A DNA stretch of 64,000 bases from Karalla daura (taxonomy: Eukaryota; Chordata; Actinopteri; Chaetodontiformes; Leiognathidae). Shown piece after piece: positions 1 through 11,490 of this stretch. A program made the translations under genes and the position numbers. Below the pieces are notes generated by a model that worked only from the letters and a program-made list of their open reading frames with translations, did no database searches and was not told the origin of the DNA. Positions within the stretch are counted from its first letter, which is position 1, and every line of letters begins with the position of its first letter. The stretch is taken from positions 23,636,059-23,700,058 of the forward strand of contig CM055193.1 in the NCBI GenBank assembly GCA_029224185.1, read 5' to 3'.

Positions 1-640
1 TTAACCGAAGAAAATAGGTTTGGCACTGTGTGGATTAAAGGCTCCAAAATGAGCAGCGACATATTTGTAGGGAGAGCCATAAGTGCTGCAATAGCTATTT
101 TTCTACCTGATTAAGGTGTGAAATGTCTCCTCGGCTGGCTTTTCTTCCTATCTAAAGCAGTCAACCATTAATAATAGCATTGATTAAAGCTTTGCCGGCA
201 CAGCCCATGTTTATTTGGTATTCACTTCGAAATGCCTTCGCGAGTTAGGTGGAGAACCCTGTTTAACATTCGGCCCCAAGTTGCATCCAGAACTAACATG
301 AAAAAAGCCCCTGACAGCACTAACACCTAGTGGCAGTCGTATTTCTTTCATGTTGACTTTCATTAGTCTCTTCTTCTCCTTTGTGATGTGTCTTTTAATC
401 ACTCCAATGCCGTGGCTGTAGGGATGGCAAATGTGTTTCCCTGATTCTGATCCTATTGCGAACCTTGTGATGGAAATCAAAATTCCTCTTCGTACAGCGA
501 ATCCACTACATTTCCCATCAGCCACAGCAGCTGCACCTTGGGTTTTGTACCAACCTCAGCTGAAAGTCCTGTAACCTTTGGTATTCAGCCTCCTCTCTGA
601 TACAGTGGTCACAAGTAAGACCCAATAAGTTGTAACACAT
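1..640. other. Unique non-coding stretch
   Basis: No gene, repeat family or RNA is recognised. The first 210 bases are compositionally complex and AT-leaning, with ATTAATAATAG- and GATTAAAG-type homeodomain-like cores around 165-190. They could be regulatory, but nothing here proves it. Confidence 0.5.
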
Positions 641-661
641 CATATGATATGTGTGTACTGT

Positions 662-713
662 ATGTGTGTGTGTGTGTATATATATATAATATGATGATGT
701 ATGATATATATAT
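662..713. repeat. Compound (TG)n-(TA)n microsatellite
   Basis: A short TG run passes directly into alternating TA and then interrupted ATGATG/ATATAT sequence. Alternating purine-pyrimidine DNA of this kind is a common polymorphic locus in vertebrates. Confidence 0.85.
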
Positions 714-720
714 CTATTTA

Positions 721-2390
721 ACCTGCTCAGTGCAAATAAGTGAAGCAAGTCACTAGTTATTTTCAGTTTTATGTTGAAGGTTACCCTTTTATGATATATG
801 CTTTTAGTTTTACATTACAGTAACTGTGTATTAAGACCAAACAGGGTGGCAGCATGTCAGACACATACTCTCCCTCTCTCTCTCTCACTCTCTTTCTGTC
901 GGCCTGTCTCTCAGCTGAACCCAGTGTTAATTTCCCAAGGCAGCCAGTTAGTGTTTTTTCATTTAACAACCTACCTTATGATCAATGGAGTGTGTCCTGC
1001 TCTCTCCTGCCGTCTGTCTCTGTCTCCGGGTGTCTGTCGTCCTCCCTCTGCCTCGCCCTCACCTCCTCTATGGTGCTGTGGCGCTGTTTTTGGGATCACC
1101 TGGAGAGCCAGCCTTCCCGTCTGCTTTGACAAATCGGCATGGGCAGAATGAGTCCTCCTGTGTGCTCCCTGCAGCCGGGCTATGTCCTGGGGGAGGTCTA
1201 GCAGCCCGTATTAGCATGAGGCTGCTTGGATCGGTCCGCAGCGACTGTGACAGGCCCGGAGACCCCCCCCTCTGCTCCTCATACATTAAACAGAGTTATG
1301 CAGCCCTGCCTACACAGACGGGCCCGATCAATGGGGTGGACGGCACATGCCAACAGCTGCCAGGGAGATACTTTAGCACGGTGAGATTAATCCCTGCTGC
1401 AGACCTGCCCCTGTCAAATCCTGTGCCACCAGCGACCCAGACAGTGCAGTCACAGCTGATTAGCTCCAGGGTGGTACTGGCCGAGCAGAAGGACCAGACC
1501 ACAGCTGGGGAGACTACCTGGAGACACACAGTGATGATGCTGGTGATATACTTTGCTGTTTTATTTGTCTTTCATTTTCAGTTCAGTTGTTTAAACCTCT
1601 GTAACAAGTCACCAGGTCAAGAAAATTCAGTGTGAAAATTCACTCTTGAACTACAATGCGCCAATAATATAATGCCAAGTGGACATTCACCTCCATTTAG
1701 CAAGTCCCATTCTCTAACCTTCAGGCCACGATTGCCCTGAAAAAGCTTCCTCCTTGTCCTGTGCTTATGCTTCTTTTTGCCACAAACATGTTCTTGTTGA
1801 AAATCTGAGTGAGAAACTACTAAATAGTTTGGAGTGCACATGAAAACCTTGACAGAGTAAGAAACACTTCTAACTCTGATCAACATTCCCCATGGTGCAC
1901 TCCTGTTCAGCAGCTCAACAACTTGATAAACAAAACAAGACGTCGTCGCCGTGGGCGGCATTAAACTCCTATTGTCTTTCTTGTGCCTTTGCCTGAAGTA
2001 ATAGCTGCAGTTCAGAAGAGCCAGAGGGTGAAATTGGCCTTTCTGTGGGCCTCATCTCACATTGTGTAGAGATAGTTGCTCTCTAACAGAGCTCCATCCA
2101 GGCTCCTGAAGTGTCTCTGACTGGGAAGCAAGCAGAATATATACAATGCTGGGTATACGGTCCAGGAAAATGGGTTAGCAGCAGGGAAAGCTGGCTGCAT
2201 GTTCTTTTCGGTAACGAGCAAAAAGGAAGAGAGTTGGCATCTTGCAGCTGTGGGTTTTAGATGCTTGACTGCACATGTGCACAGAACAAATCGGAGCAAG
2301 GTGTTGCCAATCAGCCTTGGTTGTTTTTCCACTGGACCAAGATGCTTTGGACAGCCCTCCTTCCATATTTTGCATCTGGCTCCTCAGTAG
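721..2390. other. Unique non-coding stretch with a pyrimidine-rich segment
   Basis: Positions 866-910 are CT-rich (imperfect CTCTCT). A 216-codon plus-strand frame (985-1635) crosses this region, but its translation is rich in Ser, Pro and Cys, resembles no family I know, and overlaps long frames on the other strand, so I treat it as chance. Positions 1140-1330 are complex unique sequence. Confidence 0.5.
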
Positions 2391-2485
2391 AGATGGGTAC
2401 CTTTTACAATTTAAGAAGCATGGTACTGATGCTTGATGGCTGGAAATTGGTATACAACAGTACCTGTTTTTAGTACTTTTTGTGT
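2388..2485 (+). mobile_element. Possible hAT-like DNA transposon fragment
   Basis: The segment starts AGAGATGGGTACC and then carries several GGTACT/GGTATAC/AGTACC words in both orientations. This is reminiscent of the GGGTACC-rich termini of fish hAT-type elements. No second terminal inverted repeat or target-site duplication was found, so this is a weak family-level resemblance recalled from memory. Confidence 0.3.
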
Positions 2486-2489
2486 GTAC

Positions 2490-2522
2490 ATGAGGTAGTT
2501 GAAGTTGTTTCAACTACCTCGT
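2490..2522. repeat. Perfect 12-bp inverted repeat (hairpin)
   Basis: GAGGTAGTTGAA (2492-2503) and its exact reverse complement (2509-2520) are separated by 5 bases. As RNA the stem would extend by one U-G and one A-U pair. The left arm begins with the let-7 seed word TGAGGTAGT, but the structure is far too short to be a miRNA precursor. Confidence 0.85.
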
Positions 2523-2557
2523 AAAAAATCACCCAGCTCTTTGAATTATTGAAGAAT

Positions 2558-2582
2558 GAAGAATAATGAATACTTATTCTTC
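2558..2582. repeat. Perfect 9-bp inverted repeat
   Basis: GAAGAATAA (2558-2566) pairs exactly with TTATTCTTC (2574-2582) across a 7-base loop, only 38 bases after the previous hairpin. Both may belong to one decayed DNA transposon. Confidence 0.75.
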
Positions 2583-2599
2583 GTAAGAACCTTTTTTGA

Positions 2600-4962
2600 G
2601 GACTCCAACTAACAACTCACGGAAAAACAACCAATGAGTTCAAGTCTAAACAAATCACTATAGAGGGTTTTCGCTCTGACACTGTCATCAATGTGTCATC
2701 AATCCCGGATGTAGCCACATTGGAAGCACATGGGGTATAAATACCATGAATTTCTGGATGAATGGGAAAACTGTGCTGGATAAATGTGAATATTGTGATG
2801 GAGGAATGTCCTGAACGACACAGATGCTCGTAAAAATGCAGTATAGATTCAAAGACATACGGGGGGGAGGAAAGGACACAACATTTGGAGAAATGGAGTT
2901 TATTGGTTGTGCAGATCCGTACACGTCAGCTGCCACACAAGGTGCTTTCAGGTACCATCAGAAACTCTGACTGTTTCCTGACTTGGTGTCGCTGACCTCC
3001 ATAACCATGGTGGCTCTATGCTGGAGTGGTTTGCGTATTCATATCGATGTCAAATTTAAATGTGTGTATAAAGGGTGACATCTTCTGTTATATTTTGTCA
3101 ACAATAAGGAGCAGAAGTAGGGCATCTGTAGCCAGTGATACTGCCAGGGCAAAGAGTTGAGTGATGTTACATCAGCCTCACGCTTGCTCTAGAATTCGTT
3201 TGACAACAAATACTGGGGCGGAGCTGCAGGTCACTGCTGGATTTTGTTAACTACAGTTGAGTATTCCCTTCCTGTTCATCATGCTGGTATTTTGTCACGC
3301 CTCAGCCTCTCCAGGCTTTTTTGTTGAATCAATCTGAATCTTTTTTTTTTTTTGCTTTCACGAAAGGCCGAGATGATGACAGAATAATAAATGCAAATCA
3401 AACCCTCCAAATGCTCCTTAAAACACCTGAAGGAGACATCACAGATTTCCATCTTTTTCTGAAATCTGTGATTAGAATGTAATCTTCCAACTGAGACCAA
3501 AAAGATATTTTATAGCCCTGGTAATGAGCTTACAAAGGACAAGGAGCACCAGAATATTACACAGTGCTTATGGTCAAATGCCACACTGTGGAAACACACT
3601 CATCCTTAGCGATTCCCATAATGCATTGTTAAGTCTGCAAATGGCAAAACATTTTTGGGTGATAGACTAACTTAATGTCTGTCACTTAGTGGAGCCATGA
3701 GATGCCAAAGGGTGAAAGAGAGAGCACAGAAGGAGGAGGGGAGAAAGTGCTGCACAGATTTGGGAGTTGGGACTTTTTCCATTCCTTTTCCATACTTGAA
3801 AGCAGAGGTGGCCCCAGGAAAGCATAAAGCTGACAATTTAATTCTTCTCACAAGATGAGAAAAAAAAAACACTCAAAAAACAGGTTAAAACTCAAGCCTG
3901 GAGTCGCCAGAGGTGATTTGTGGTGATGTCATCCAGTGAAAATAGCTCCTCATTAGCGCCTCTGAAGCAGGTCGTATGATTAATCGTCACCAAAGATTTA
4001 CAATCCAATTAGAGAGTGTCTGGGTGTGGAACAAATGACTCACCTTTGAGGGAAATACATCAATGAAGGGACCAAAATGGACTTTTTTCCAGCCAATTTT
4101 GGAACTCGGGGCTGAGTGATGCTGAAGTGGATGGTCACTGTCTCCAGGGATGTTTGTCAGATCTGGAGGCCATCTCTCACTGTGCTGGCTGGCCTGCCAT
4201 CAAAACATGGCATGTCCATAGACTTGACCTTTATTGACATCAGATACTTTGCTGAGGCAATTTTCCAATGCTTTCTGTGCAGGGCAAGGAACAAGGATCT
4301 GGGGTTTTTTTTGGTTGGAGCAGAGATGTGCCTGCATTTCTGGGGGAATGACTAATTTAGCAGCGAGTGCTTCTCCACTCACCAGCCTAGCCTCAAGTTT
4401 TAATCCCCACATTTGCATGAACTAAACATAGATCAGCTTCCACACTTCCACGCTGGATATCGACTGGAGCGATACAAATGTTGCGACTGCACGTCGAAAG
4501 CGTTGATTAAACATGCACAGGCCCATGCCTCACTGTCCCTGCTGCAGTGCGCGATACAGTCAGACAGTATATGCACAAGTTCCTAGCCGAAGTGAAACTT
4601 TTTTTTCCTTTATCCTTGTTGGGGCCGAGCCACTCTGTGTTCCAAAGAGTGATTCAATTCCTCGCAAATGGGCTCCTCCAAGAGCTTCTTTGCCGAGTTT
4701 AAGGAGAGAGCTCACAGACGCGGAACGGATGCAATAACCACCGACTCGCTGGCTGATAGAATAGCTTTATCACACACTACTTGCGCTGTTGAGCTGTGCT
4801 ACTCTGTCTTGCCGCCGTGTTCGCACGTACCGGAGTGCACAAAATGCACAGACAACGCTGAATAAAAGATAGGGGCGTATAAAATGATGCTGGCACCGTG
4901 GTAACCTTCTTACATGTAGTTACAATGTGTTGATTTCCGTATAATGAAGTAAGAATAATGCT
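2600..4962. other. Unique non-coding stretch
   Basis: No gene or recognised repeat apart from a 13-base T run at 3341-3353. The frames of 60-80 codons on both strands have no recognisable domain. Confidence 0.5.
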
Positions 4963-4981
4963 CTGTGTGTGTGTGTGTGTT
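4963..4981 (+). repeat. Short (TG)n microsatellite
   Basis: An uninterrupted TG run of about nine copies, followed by AAGAGAGAGAG. Confidence 0.8.
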
Positions 4982-5640
4982 TAAGAGAGAGAGCTTCTGG
5001 GCTTTTAGTCGGGAATATCTTGCGTCATTTGTTGGTACAGCTAAATTACTGGCTTTCTGGCTGAATATAATAGGGGAAGTAAGTAGTGCTCGGCTTGCAT
5101 TATGTTTACATGTGCAGTGGCACAGTATAATGGTTTTAGAGACTGCTGATCCAGATGTATGATTTCTTGCTGCTACTAATGTTGATTTGCCCTCGACTCA
5201 GGGTTAAATAGGCGGTTAAACAACAAAAAAAATGAAATTGAATAAAAATTATAAGCCGTATTGTGGAATGTTCCCAACTAATGTGCGCTGCTGGTTTGAT
5301 TGTGGCGCTGAGCGCACCTGTTATTTTGTCCACCACCCGCGTGGAGATTAATGAAACGGTGATGTACACGCGGCCATGAAGTGGCAACGTTTGATGTTGT
5401 GAAGGGTCATTTTCATTCCAGAGTGTTTCATCATGCCGTTAGGAGGACTCCTGAACGATGCTGAAAGCTGCTAAGTAAGAGTTCCTGCTCAAGAGCCTTT
5501 CAGTTTAGCTGCTGAAAGCAGCTTTTAGGTAGGAACGGAGAGAGACCGGGAGGCCATGTCTTTCCTGCTCAGGAAGGTTGCTAACTGCATGAAATGACCC
5601 AGGAGAGCCTGAGTGGCAGCCACAATTCATACACTTCACA
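4982..5640. other. Unique non-coding stretch
   Basis: AT-rich complex sequence at 5160-5400 carries a GGAGATTAATGAAACGG block. It looks like non-coding sequence under constraint, but no family or gene is recognisable. Confidence 0.4.
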
Positions 5641-5655
5641 ATGATGATGAGAGAG

Positions 5656-5862
<207 letters not shown>

Positions 5863-6637
5863 GTTTTCTAACCTGACGAAGAGCTGCAGCATGATTCAGT
5901 TTCCCCAGACAATAGATCATAGCTGACACACCCCCTGCTGAGGCTGTTGTCCCGTCACACGCAGGTTTAGTCACATTCACGGTGAGTCACTAAAACACAA
6001 AAAGCAGCGCGAGCGAGGAAGAAAGTGAGATTTTGTCAGAGTGAACTTGATAAGAATAGCGCATTTCCCCACTTTGCAGGAGCAAATCCCCAGTTAGCAC
6101 GGAAATAGATCCTTTGTTCAGATATTGTTGTTCCGCAGGATCTCACGTCAGCCTCCAATCAAACTCGAGTCGGTCGGCTTTGCACCGAGGCCTCCCAGAA
6201 AGAAGGTCGTGGGTCCCAGGTAGACTTTTTGGCATTCTCCCCGCTGCTCTCGTGGGTCCCTGCGCTCCAACCCCCACACCCCCACCCCCTCGCAGAGATG
6301 TCGTGTGATGCCACATTGTTAGTGGGAGAACACAAAGAAAGCTGAACCCGGTCCTGCTCATCATGCTGCTGTACGGGTTCGATTGCCAGTTACACAAAGC
6401 AGTCAGCTGTTTTAGGCTGCCGTTGCCCGCAGCAACAGCCACACTCAGAGCTCTGTGCTCTGTTACCCTGCTTTTCTTTTTTCTTTTTTTTCCACCAAAA
6501 ATGCAGATAATGACGATGACATTAAGACAGTTTTGAATAAACAAGTACAAGGCGGTTACGTTTTTTCCACACTGCGAGCTGTGTAATTCTTTTGTTAGGC
6601 GCTACGTTGCCATGTGCGGGCCGTCAGGCGTGTTCTC

Positions 6638-6638
<1 letters not shown>
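5863..6638. other. Unique non-coding stretch
   Basis: No recognised gene. A C-rich run (CCCCCACACCCCCACCCCC, near 6270) and a TTTTC-rich run near 6470-6492 are the only simple-sequence features. Confidence 0.5.

Positions 6639-6668
<30 letters not shown>
6639..6668 (+). repeat. (GCA)10 trinucleotide repeat
   Basis: Ten perfect GCA copies. The plus frame (6612 on) would read polyalanine and the minus frame also gives alanines, but neither frame has a recognisable gene around it, so this is most likely a non-coding microsatellite. Confidence 0.95.
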
Positions 6669-6817
6669 CTGGAAGACGGCGCAGTCACCTCCTGGGTATT
6701 GATTTTCCTCCCTGTGAATGTTAAATGTTTATTAAAAGAGTTCAGCGGCGGAGGAGAGGCGGGGCGCCCCCAGGCAATATCCTCTTCCCTCACTGACTAC
6801 GCTCCACCACCAGCTAC

Positions 6818-6819
<2 letters not shown>

Positions 6820-6861
<42 letters not shown>
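6820..6861 (+). repeat. (AC)21 microsatellite
   Basis: 42 uninterrupted bases of alternating AC. Confidence 0.98.
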
Positions 6862-6862
<1 letters not shown>

Positions 6863-7920
6863 GTTCTCTCCCTTTGAGCGAACACTGATTGAATGGAGGA
6901 AAAGCGTGATCCGCCTTTTTTCATCTGTGCCCGGGTGTACGACCCGCTCTTCCTCACCGCCCTTATATGGGACAGTGATTGGCTGCCCTCGGACCTGTGG
7001 CTGTGGGAAAGACAGGTCGGGGGGGTCAGGCTAACAATGCGGGGGAAAAGAAAGAGAGATATCCACTGCCTGGATGCCATCTGCCACTTGTTTTTTCTAA
7101 GCTGAGTGAAGATGGCCTCTCTTCTCTTTGGCTGAGCTCTCAACCAGGCACAGGAGAGGATCAAAGAGGCTGGAGTATCAGTCCGAGTGAAAGTTGTTTG
7201 TACAGTACTGGTACCTCTTTCATGCGTGTCTCTTTAATTTCGCTCTGTCGCTTCTGAAGCACCTGGGAAAGGGTAACAAATTCACCATCTAATTGGGTTA
7301 CCTGTTAATGTTATTCAGCGAGCTGAGAGTGGATGTTTAAGCATTCAGAGATATTTTACAAGTGGAGATGCTCTCTCAGAGGAATCGACTTTAAAAATCA
7401 ACAAAACTTAATCCCTAACTAACAAACTCCGCGGATCATTTATTTTTTGCGAAGTACACAGCTGACCCCTGCTTTAACTTGACGGGGTTAAGTTAGATCA
7501 AAGCTGTTTTAGAGAGAGCAGGGAGGATAAATTGCACTCTGCAATGAGCTGAAAGCTTTACTGTCGGTTTTGTTCATTGTAATGTTTTGCTGCTGATGAG
7601 AAACGCAGCCACTGGGGGATGACGGAATTAAGCAAACTGAACTTGCGCTCTTTGATGCAACCACCCCTTAACATTGCATGCTTGTGTAAGCATTTTAAGA
7701 CTATGGGAAGAATTAAGGGGATGGTTGGAGCAAAGAGAAAGTTGTGCAAAGATGCAAATATTGCCCAGGAGATGGGATCAAATGGGAGATTACAACTCAA
7801 TTTTCTGTTTGGGATCAATAATGCTGTAATGCTGCATACAGTACACCACAGCTTTCTTTCTCAGTCTGCCGTACGCATGTATCTTTGAGCAGAGTTGTTT
7901 TACCACGTATCATGTTTCAT
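6862..7920. other. Unique non-coding stretch
   Basis: No gene or repeat family recognised. 7290-7420 is AT-leaning complex sequence with a CTAATTGGG block; 7619-7888 holds an 89-codon frame without any domain. Confidence 0.45.
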
Positions 7921-7929
7921 TATGAGATT

Positions 7930-8110
7930 AACTTGCTCCGTCTGACATATTCCCATCCAGATGCTAATTGCCTGCAGGCAACAGATGAGCTGCGGCTCTG
8001 TGATTATAATCACAGATAAGTTGGAGATTTTCATATTTTGCAGACAGCGTCCCGCCGCCCTGACCTTTTAACTGTTTTGCTGGGACTGCCCTGTTTATGA
8101 TCAATACGGT
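7930..8110. promoter_or_regulatory. Candidate regulatory element with two perfect palindromes
   Basis: TTGCCTGCAGGCAA (7968-7981, 14 bp) contains a GCC-N4-GGC core like TFAP2 sites. A 20-bp perfect palindrome at 7997-8016 is centred on GATTATAATC, that is two inverted homeodomain-type cores. Downstream lie TGACCTTT (8061-8068, nuclear-receptor half-site-like) and TGTTTATGATCAATA (8092-8106, FOX-like). The palindromes are read directly; the regulatory role is inferred from clustering. Confidence 0.35.
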
Positions 8111-8689
8111 GGTGGCTCTGCTGGGGACCGGGCCTGGTGCTCAGGATCCCTGCTCTGCCCTCACAGCCTGCTCCCTCTCATCAGCACCGCAGACTGAGCC
8201 TCACAGCCAGGTTTGAGAACTCTGGGGTTTGTGGAATTACCCATCAAAGCATCGCCCCTAATTAACCTCTTGTTTGTTGTTGAGGCTGTGATCTGAGGCA
8301 GCTTGTGCTTCTGCCAGTGTTGCAGCTGCACTGTGTCTTTTGCTGTTCTTACAATCTTTTAACACGTCCTTCCCTGTCACATATCTATCAGCTTTAACCC
8401 ATAAATGAGTCAAAACACTACTGTTCAGGCTGCTAGAGGACATCACCTGATGTACAGTTTCAGTCTTTGTTCGAATAAGGAGTATAAAGCAATGTTACAA
8501 ATAAGATGTGAAACTATTCACTTTCTGATTAATATTCCACACTGATTAATAACCGTGAAATGCACAGACCCTGGCAGGATTCAGCAAACAAGAAAGTTCC
8601 AGGACGGCAGGTAAAAATGGTGTTATCTTAAGGTTTTCAGCGTGTGACTCACACTTCTCAATCTTTTTTGAGGGAGCAGTGCAGGAAAA
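8111..8689. other. Unique non-coding stretch
   Basis: No gene or repeat recognised. Confidence 0.5.
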
Positions 8690-9110
8690 TTAATTAGTTT
8701 GATTAGTTCAGCGAGGTCCAATTTCAAGTTAATGCTTGCAGATGACACAGACTTGGAGGATCTCTCATGGTAGAACTTTCTGTAAAAAGCGAGGCAGAGA
8801 CTGAGGAGCCAATCAGTGGTAATGCTATTAAATCCAGAGGCCTCATTACAGAACACATGACCCTCCATGTGACAGAACTGTGCAGAACTCCAGTCGCCTG
8901 GATTGTTGGAAAGTTTGAGCTTTCAAAGTCACTCCGGCAGGTTCTGTCGGTGGCAGCTGGTGGGCACATTAATTGCCAATCAGTTGATCCTGGCAGTTTG
9001 CTGGGGTTAAGACCATCTCATCTCCTTAATGTCATCCAGTGTCTCTCCCTGCTCACATTGATCGAATGTTGTTTAATTACCAGCCAACTGTAGAGACTCA
9101 ATGAACTATT
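8690..9110. promoter_or_regulatory. Candidate conserved non-coding element
   Basis: Dense homeodomain-type words (TTAATTAGTTTGATTAG at about 8690-8707, ACATTAATTGCCAATCA near 8966-8982, TTTAATTACCAG near 9071) lie in otherwise complex sequence with no simple repeats. No coding potential is recognisable. The inference rests on texture only. Confidence 0.25.
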
Positions 9111-11025
9111 AAATAACTTAATGATTTGGCACTTTCCCCCCAGTAGCTCAGATCCAGTGGAGCGGCTCCCTGCACATATTATACAAATGACTGCTGGCGC
9201 AGGCGTAGCACCCTCCTGTACCCACACCAAACACAGCGTCATTCAAGCTGCTAGGAACAACAGGGGCTTGGTCGGCACACCTCAGAGGGCAGAGGCCGCA
9301 GAAGAAAATGTTACCCTAAATTTACTCTTTAAGGCCTTTAAAAAATGCACACCAGACATTTACCTCTCCGGCTCTGGCTCCATCCCCTGAGCATGTAAAG
9401 CTCAGAACCTTTTGAATTCACCTGCTCCGTGCCGCCACCAGCCGTCACCCTGAGCCCTCTCGGAGACGCCGTGTTACCGAAGTGAACGGAAAGCCGGCGG
9501 ATTTATGGCTGGGGCGAGGTGACCCGCCGTGACCCGCCAACATCGTCGACGTTTTCTCGGTGCCGTTAGTGGCATGTGTTTCAGGCTCGCTGCTACCTGT
9601 GTTTTCTAACAGCTAAAGCGAGAAAACTGAGGCTTGTGGATTATTAAAGGAGGCTAAAAGGCAGCTGTAGCGAGTTAGCGCCACTGGAAGGATGTCAACC
9701 TGATGCATGTGGTGGCCGAGGGCAGCTTTCATCTCACTAAAGGTTCTTTTTAGCGCTTATCAGCCAGAACCTGAGGAGGCCGGGCCATATACGGTGTAGC
9801 AGCTCTCCTGCCTGCCCACATCAACGCTTACAGTCACTCATTGCAAATGCATGAACATCTCACCATAAATCATTCAAACATCTCTCTGATCTTACCCTGG
9901 ACTGAAAGAGAATGCATAATGTACACACTTGCTAAAGGACCATATGGGTAGTTTTCCATATTTCAGCCCATTAAAGACAAATTGTGCATAATAACATCAC
10001 CACTGACCACTTTCCTGAGCATACTGCTCTGTCACTCCTCAGAGAGACCAAACTCCTGTGAAGCTGTTGTTTGTTTGTTTTTAGTGTTCCTGTTATGTGC
10101 TAAAGCACTAATCCAAGTCACGGCTCATTTAACTCTACTCCTCTCATAAAGGTCGTATTTGCTTATTATATTCCCCGGGTTGAATTTTCCATGAGCATTG
10201 TTGAGGCAGTCAAAGCAACACTCCCCCTTTGACTACACAGGGAGGTTGCAAGTGTTGCGTGCTTGTGCTCCTCATCCATTGATTAGCCCTGTTTAAACTA
10301 AAGAATCAAAGTGCCTTATTGCGCACACAAAGCACACTCTCCCCCACATTAAAAACATTATAAATTCATGCCTTTACACCCTGAACTTACATCTAGTGCC
10401 TGTTGATGAAAGTGACTCGTAGTTTATTTGACTGGGGTCGGATCAATGTAGGATAAAAGATGCCAGCAGCAGCAGCTACCTTAGCATAACATAATAACTG
10501 TAAACAGAGGAAATCACATCGACAGGTTTGGTCCAGAGGTGATAGTATCTGCTGCTCGCTGCTAGTCCCTCATCTGCCCCCAAAAGTGCTGTCCAGAAGC
10601 AGCTGGACCACACCAGACCATCAGTTATGTTCCGTCTCAGTGAAATGCCACATTTCTGTTCCTGGACAGTTTGGTTTTTGTGTTAAATAAGATTCGACAC
10701 GTAGGTGGGAGATTGAGCTGTTGGAGTGTTGGTGTATTTTGTTGCTGTAGAACAGAGTGAGGTGGGCCCATCTCTGACATTTTGTAGCTGCCAGTGGTAG
10801 ATCCGTATTCGTCCTACAGACACAGAACCAAATGGGAAAGAAATGTGCTGATTCTCTCATGTGCACTGTGCGGCTCATGGCAGGCATATACAAGTCAACA
10901 AGAAAAAGTGCAGATAAACCAAGGACTAAAATAAAGAAGTGCCACTGCTGCACATACTGGCCCACAGTGAGCAGTGATCGCACAGACAGTGTGGCAGCAT
11001 TCTGCCTTCAACCCTTGTGTTTCCT
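9111..11025. other. Unique non-coding stretch
   Basis: Contains a short direct repeat TGACCCGCC/TGACCCGCC near 9520-9539 and an octamer-like TTGCAAATGCAT near 9841. No gene or transposon family recognised. Confidence 0.45.
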
Positions 11026-11060
<35 letters not shown>

Positions 11061-11122
11061 GTGTGTATGTGTATGTGTATGTGTGTGTGTGTGTGAGTGT
11101 GTGTGTGTGGGGTGGGGTGGGG
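11026..11122 (+). repeat. (GT)n/(GTAT)n microsatellite with G-rich end
   Basis: About 85 bp of GT broken by regularly spaced TAT interruptions, then GGGGTGGGGTGGGG. Confidence 0.95.
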
Positions 11123-11490
11123 TCTGGGGCTTCCCAGCCATCTCTCCTGCCCTCCTGCTGACATGCCACTCCTCTGCTACACCTGAGTTGCTCTGCTCTT
11201 TGTCAGATCCCTCTGCACTACATTTCGTCAACTCTCTTGTGTCCCCACGATTTCCTTGTGTGGCTGTTTTTCCTTTTTGACCTTTGGTTCAACTTCTTTT
11301 GTCTCCCGTGTCCCCGCTTTGCCTGATCCTCATTTTGTCTCCTGAGTTTTTTTTTTTCCAGCCCATGTCTTCCTGCTCTGCTGTCTGCTGCCTCTGATCA
11401 ACAATTCACATCCCTGCCTGTTCTCTTCCACTGCTCTGAATTTTCACCATCAGCAAACTTTATTACAGATTTTTTTTTTTGTTTGAACTC
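11123..11490 (+). repeat. Pyrimidine-rich low-complexity block
   Basis: The plus strand is strongly C+T biased over about 370 bases, with T runs at 11347-11358 and about 11470-11480. Such blocks can form triplex-type structures or act as polypyrimidine tracts. No exon is recognisable after it. Confidence 0.6.

Noticed and set aside
985..1635. 216-codon plus-strand open frame
   Set aside because: Translation is Ser/Pro/Cys-rich without any recognisable domain, overlaps long frames in other phases, and arises partly from CT-rich sequence.
2490..2522. let-7 miRNA gene
   Set aside because: The left arm shares only the first nine bases of let-7, the stem is 12-14 bp and the loop 5 bases. A miRNA precursor needs a stem of about 30 bp.
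6365..6395. tRNA-like GGGTTCGATTGCC word
   Set aside because: Isolated T-loop-like word with no foldable tRNA around it.
6612..7034. 140-codon frame with polyalanine
   Set aside because: The frame crosses (GCA)10 and (AC)21 microsatellites, giving polyalanine and Thr-His runs; nothing gene-like flanks it.
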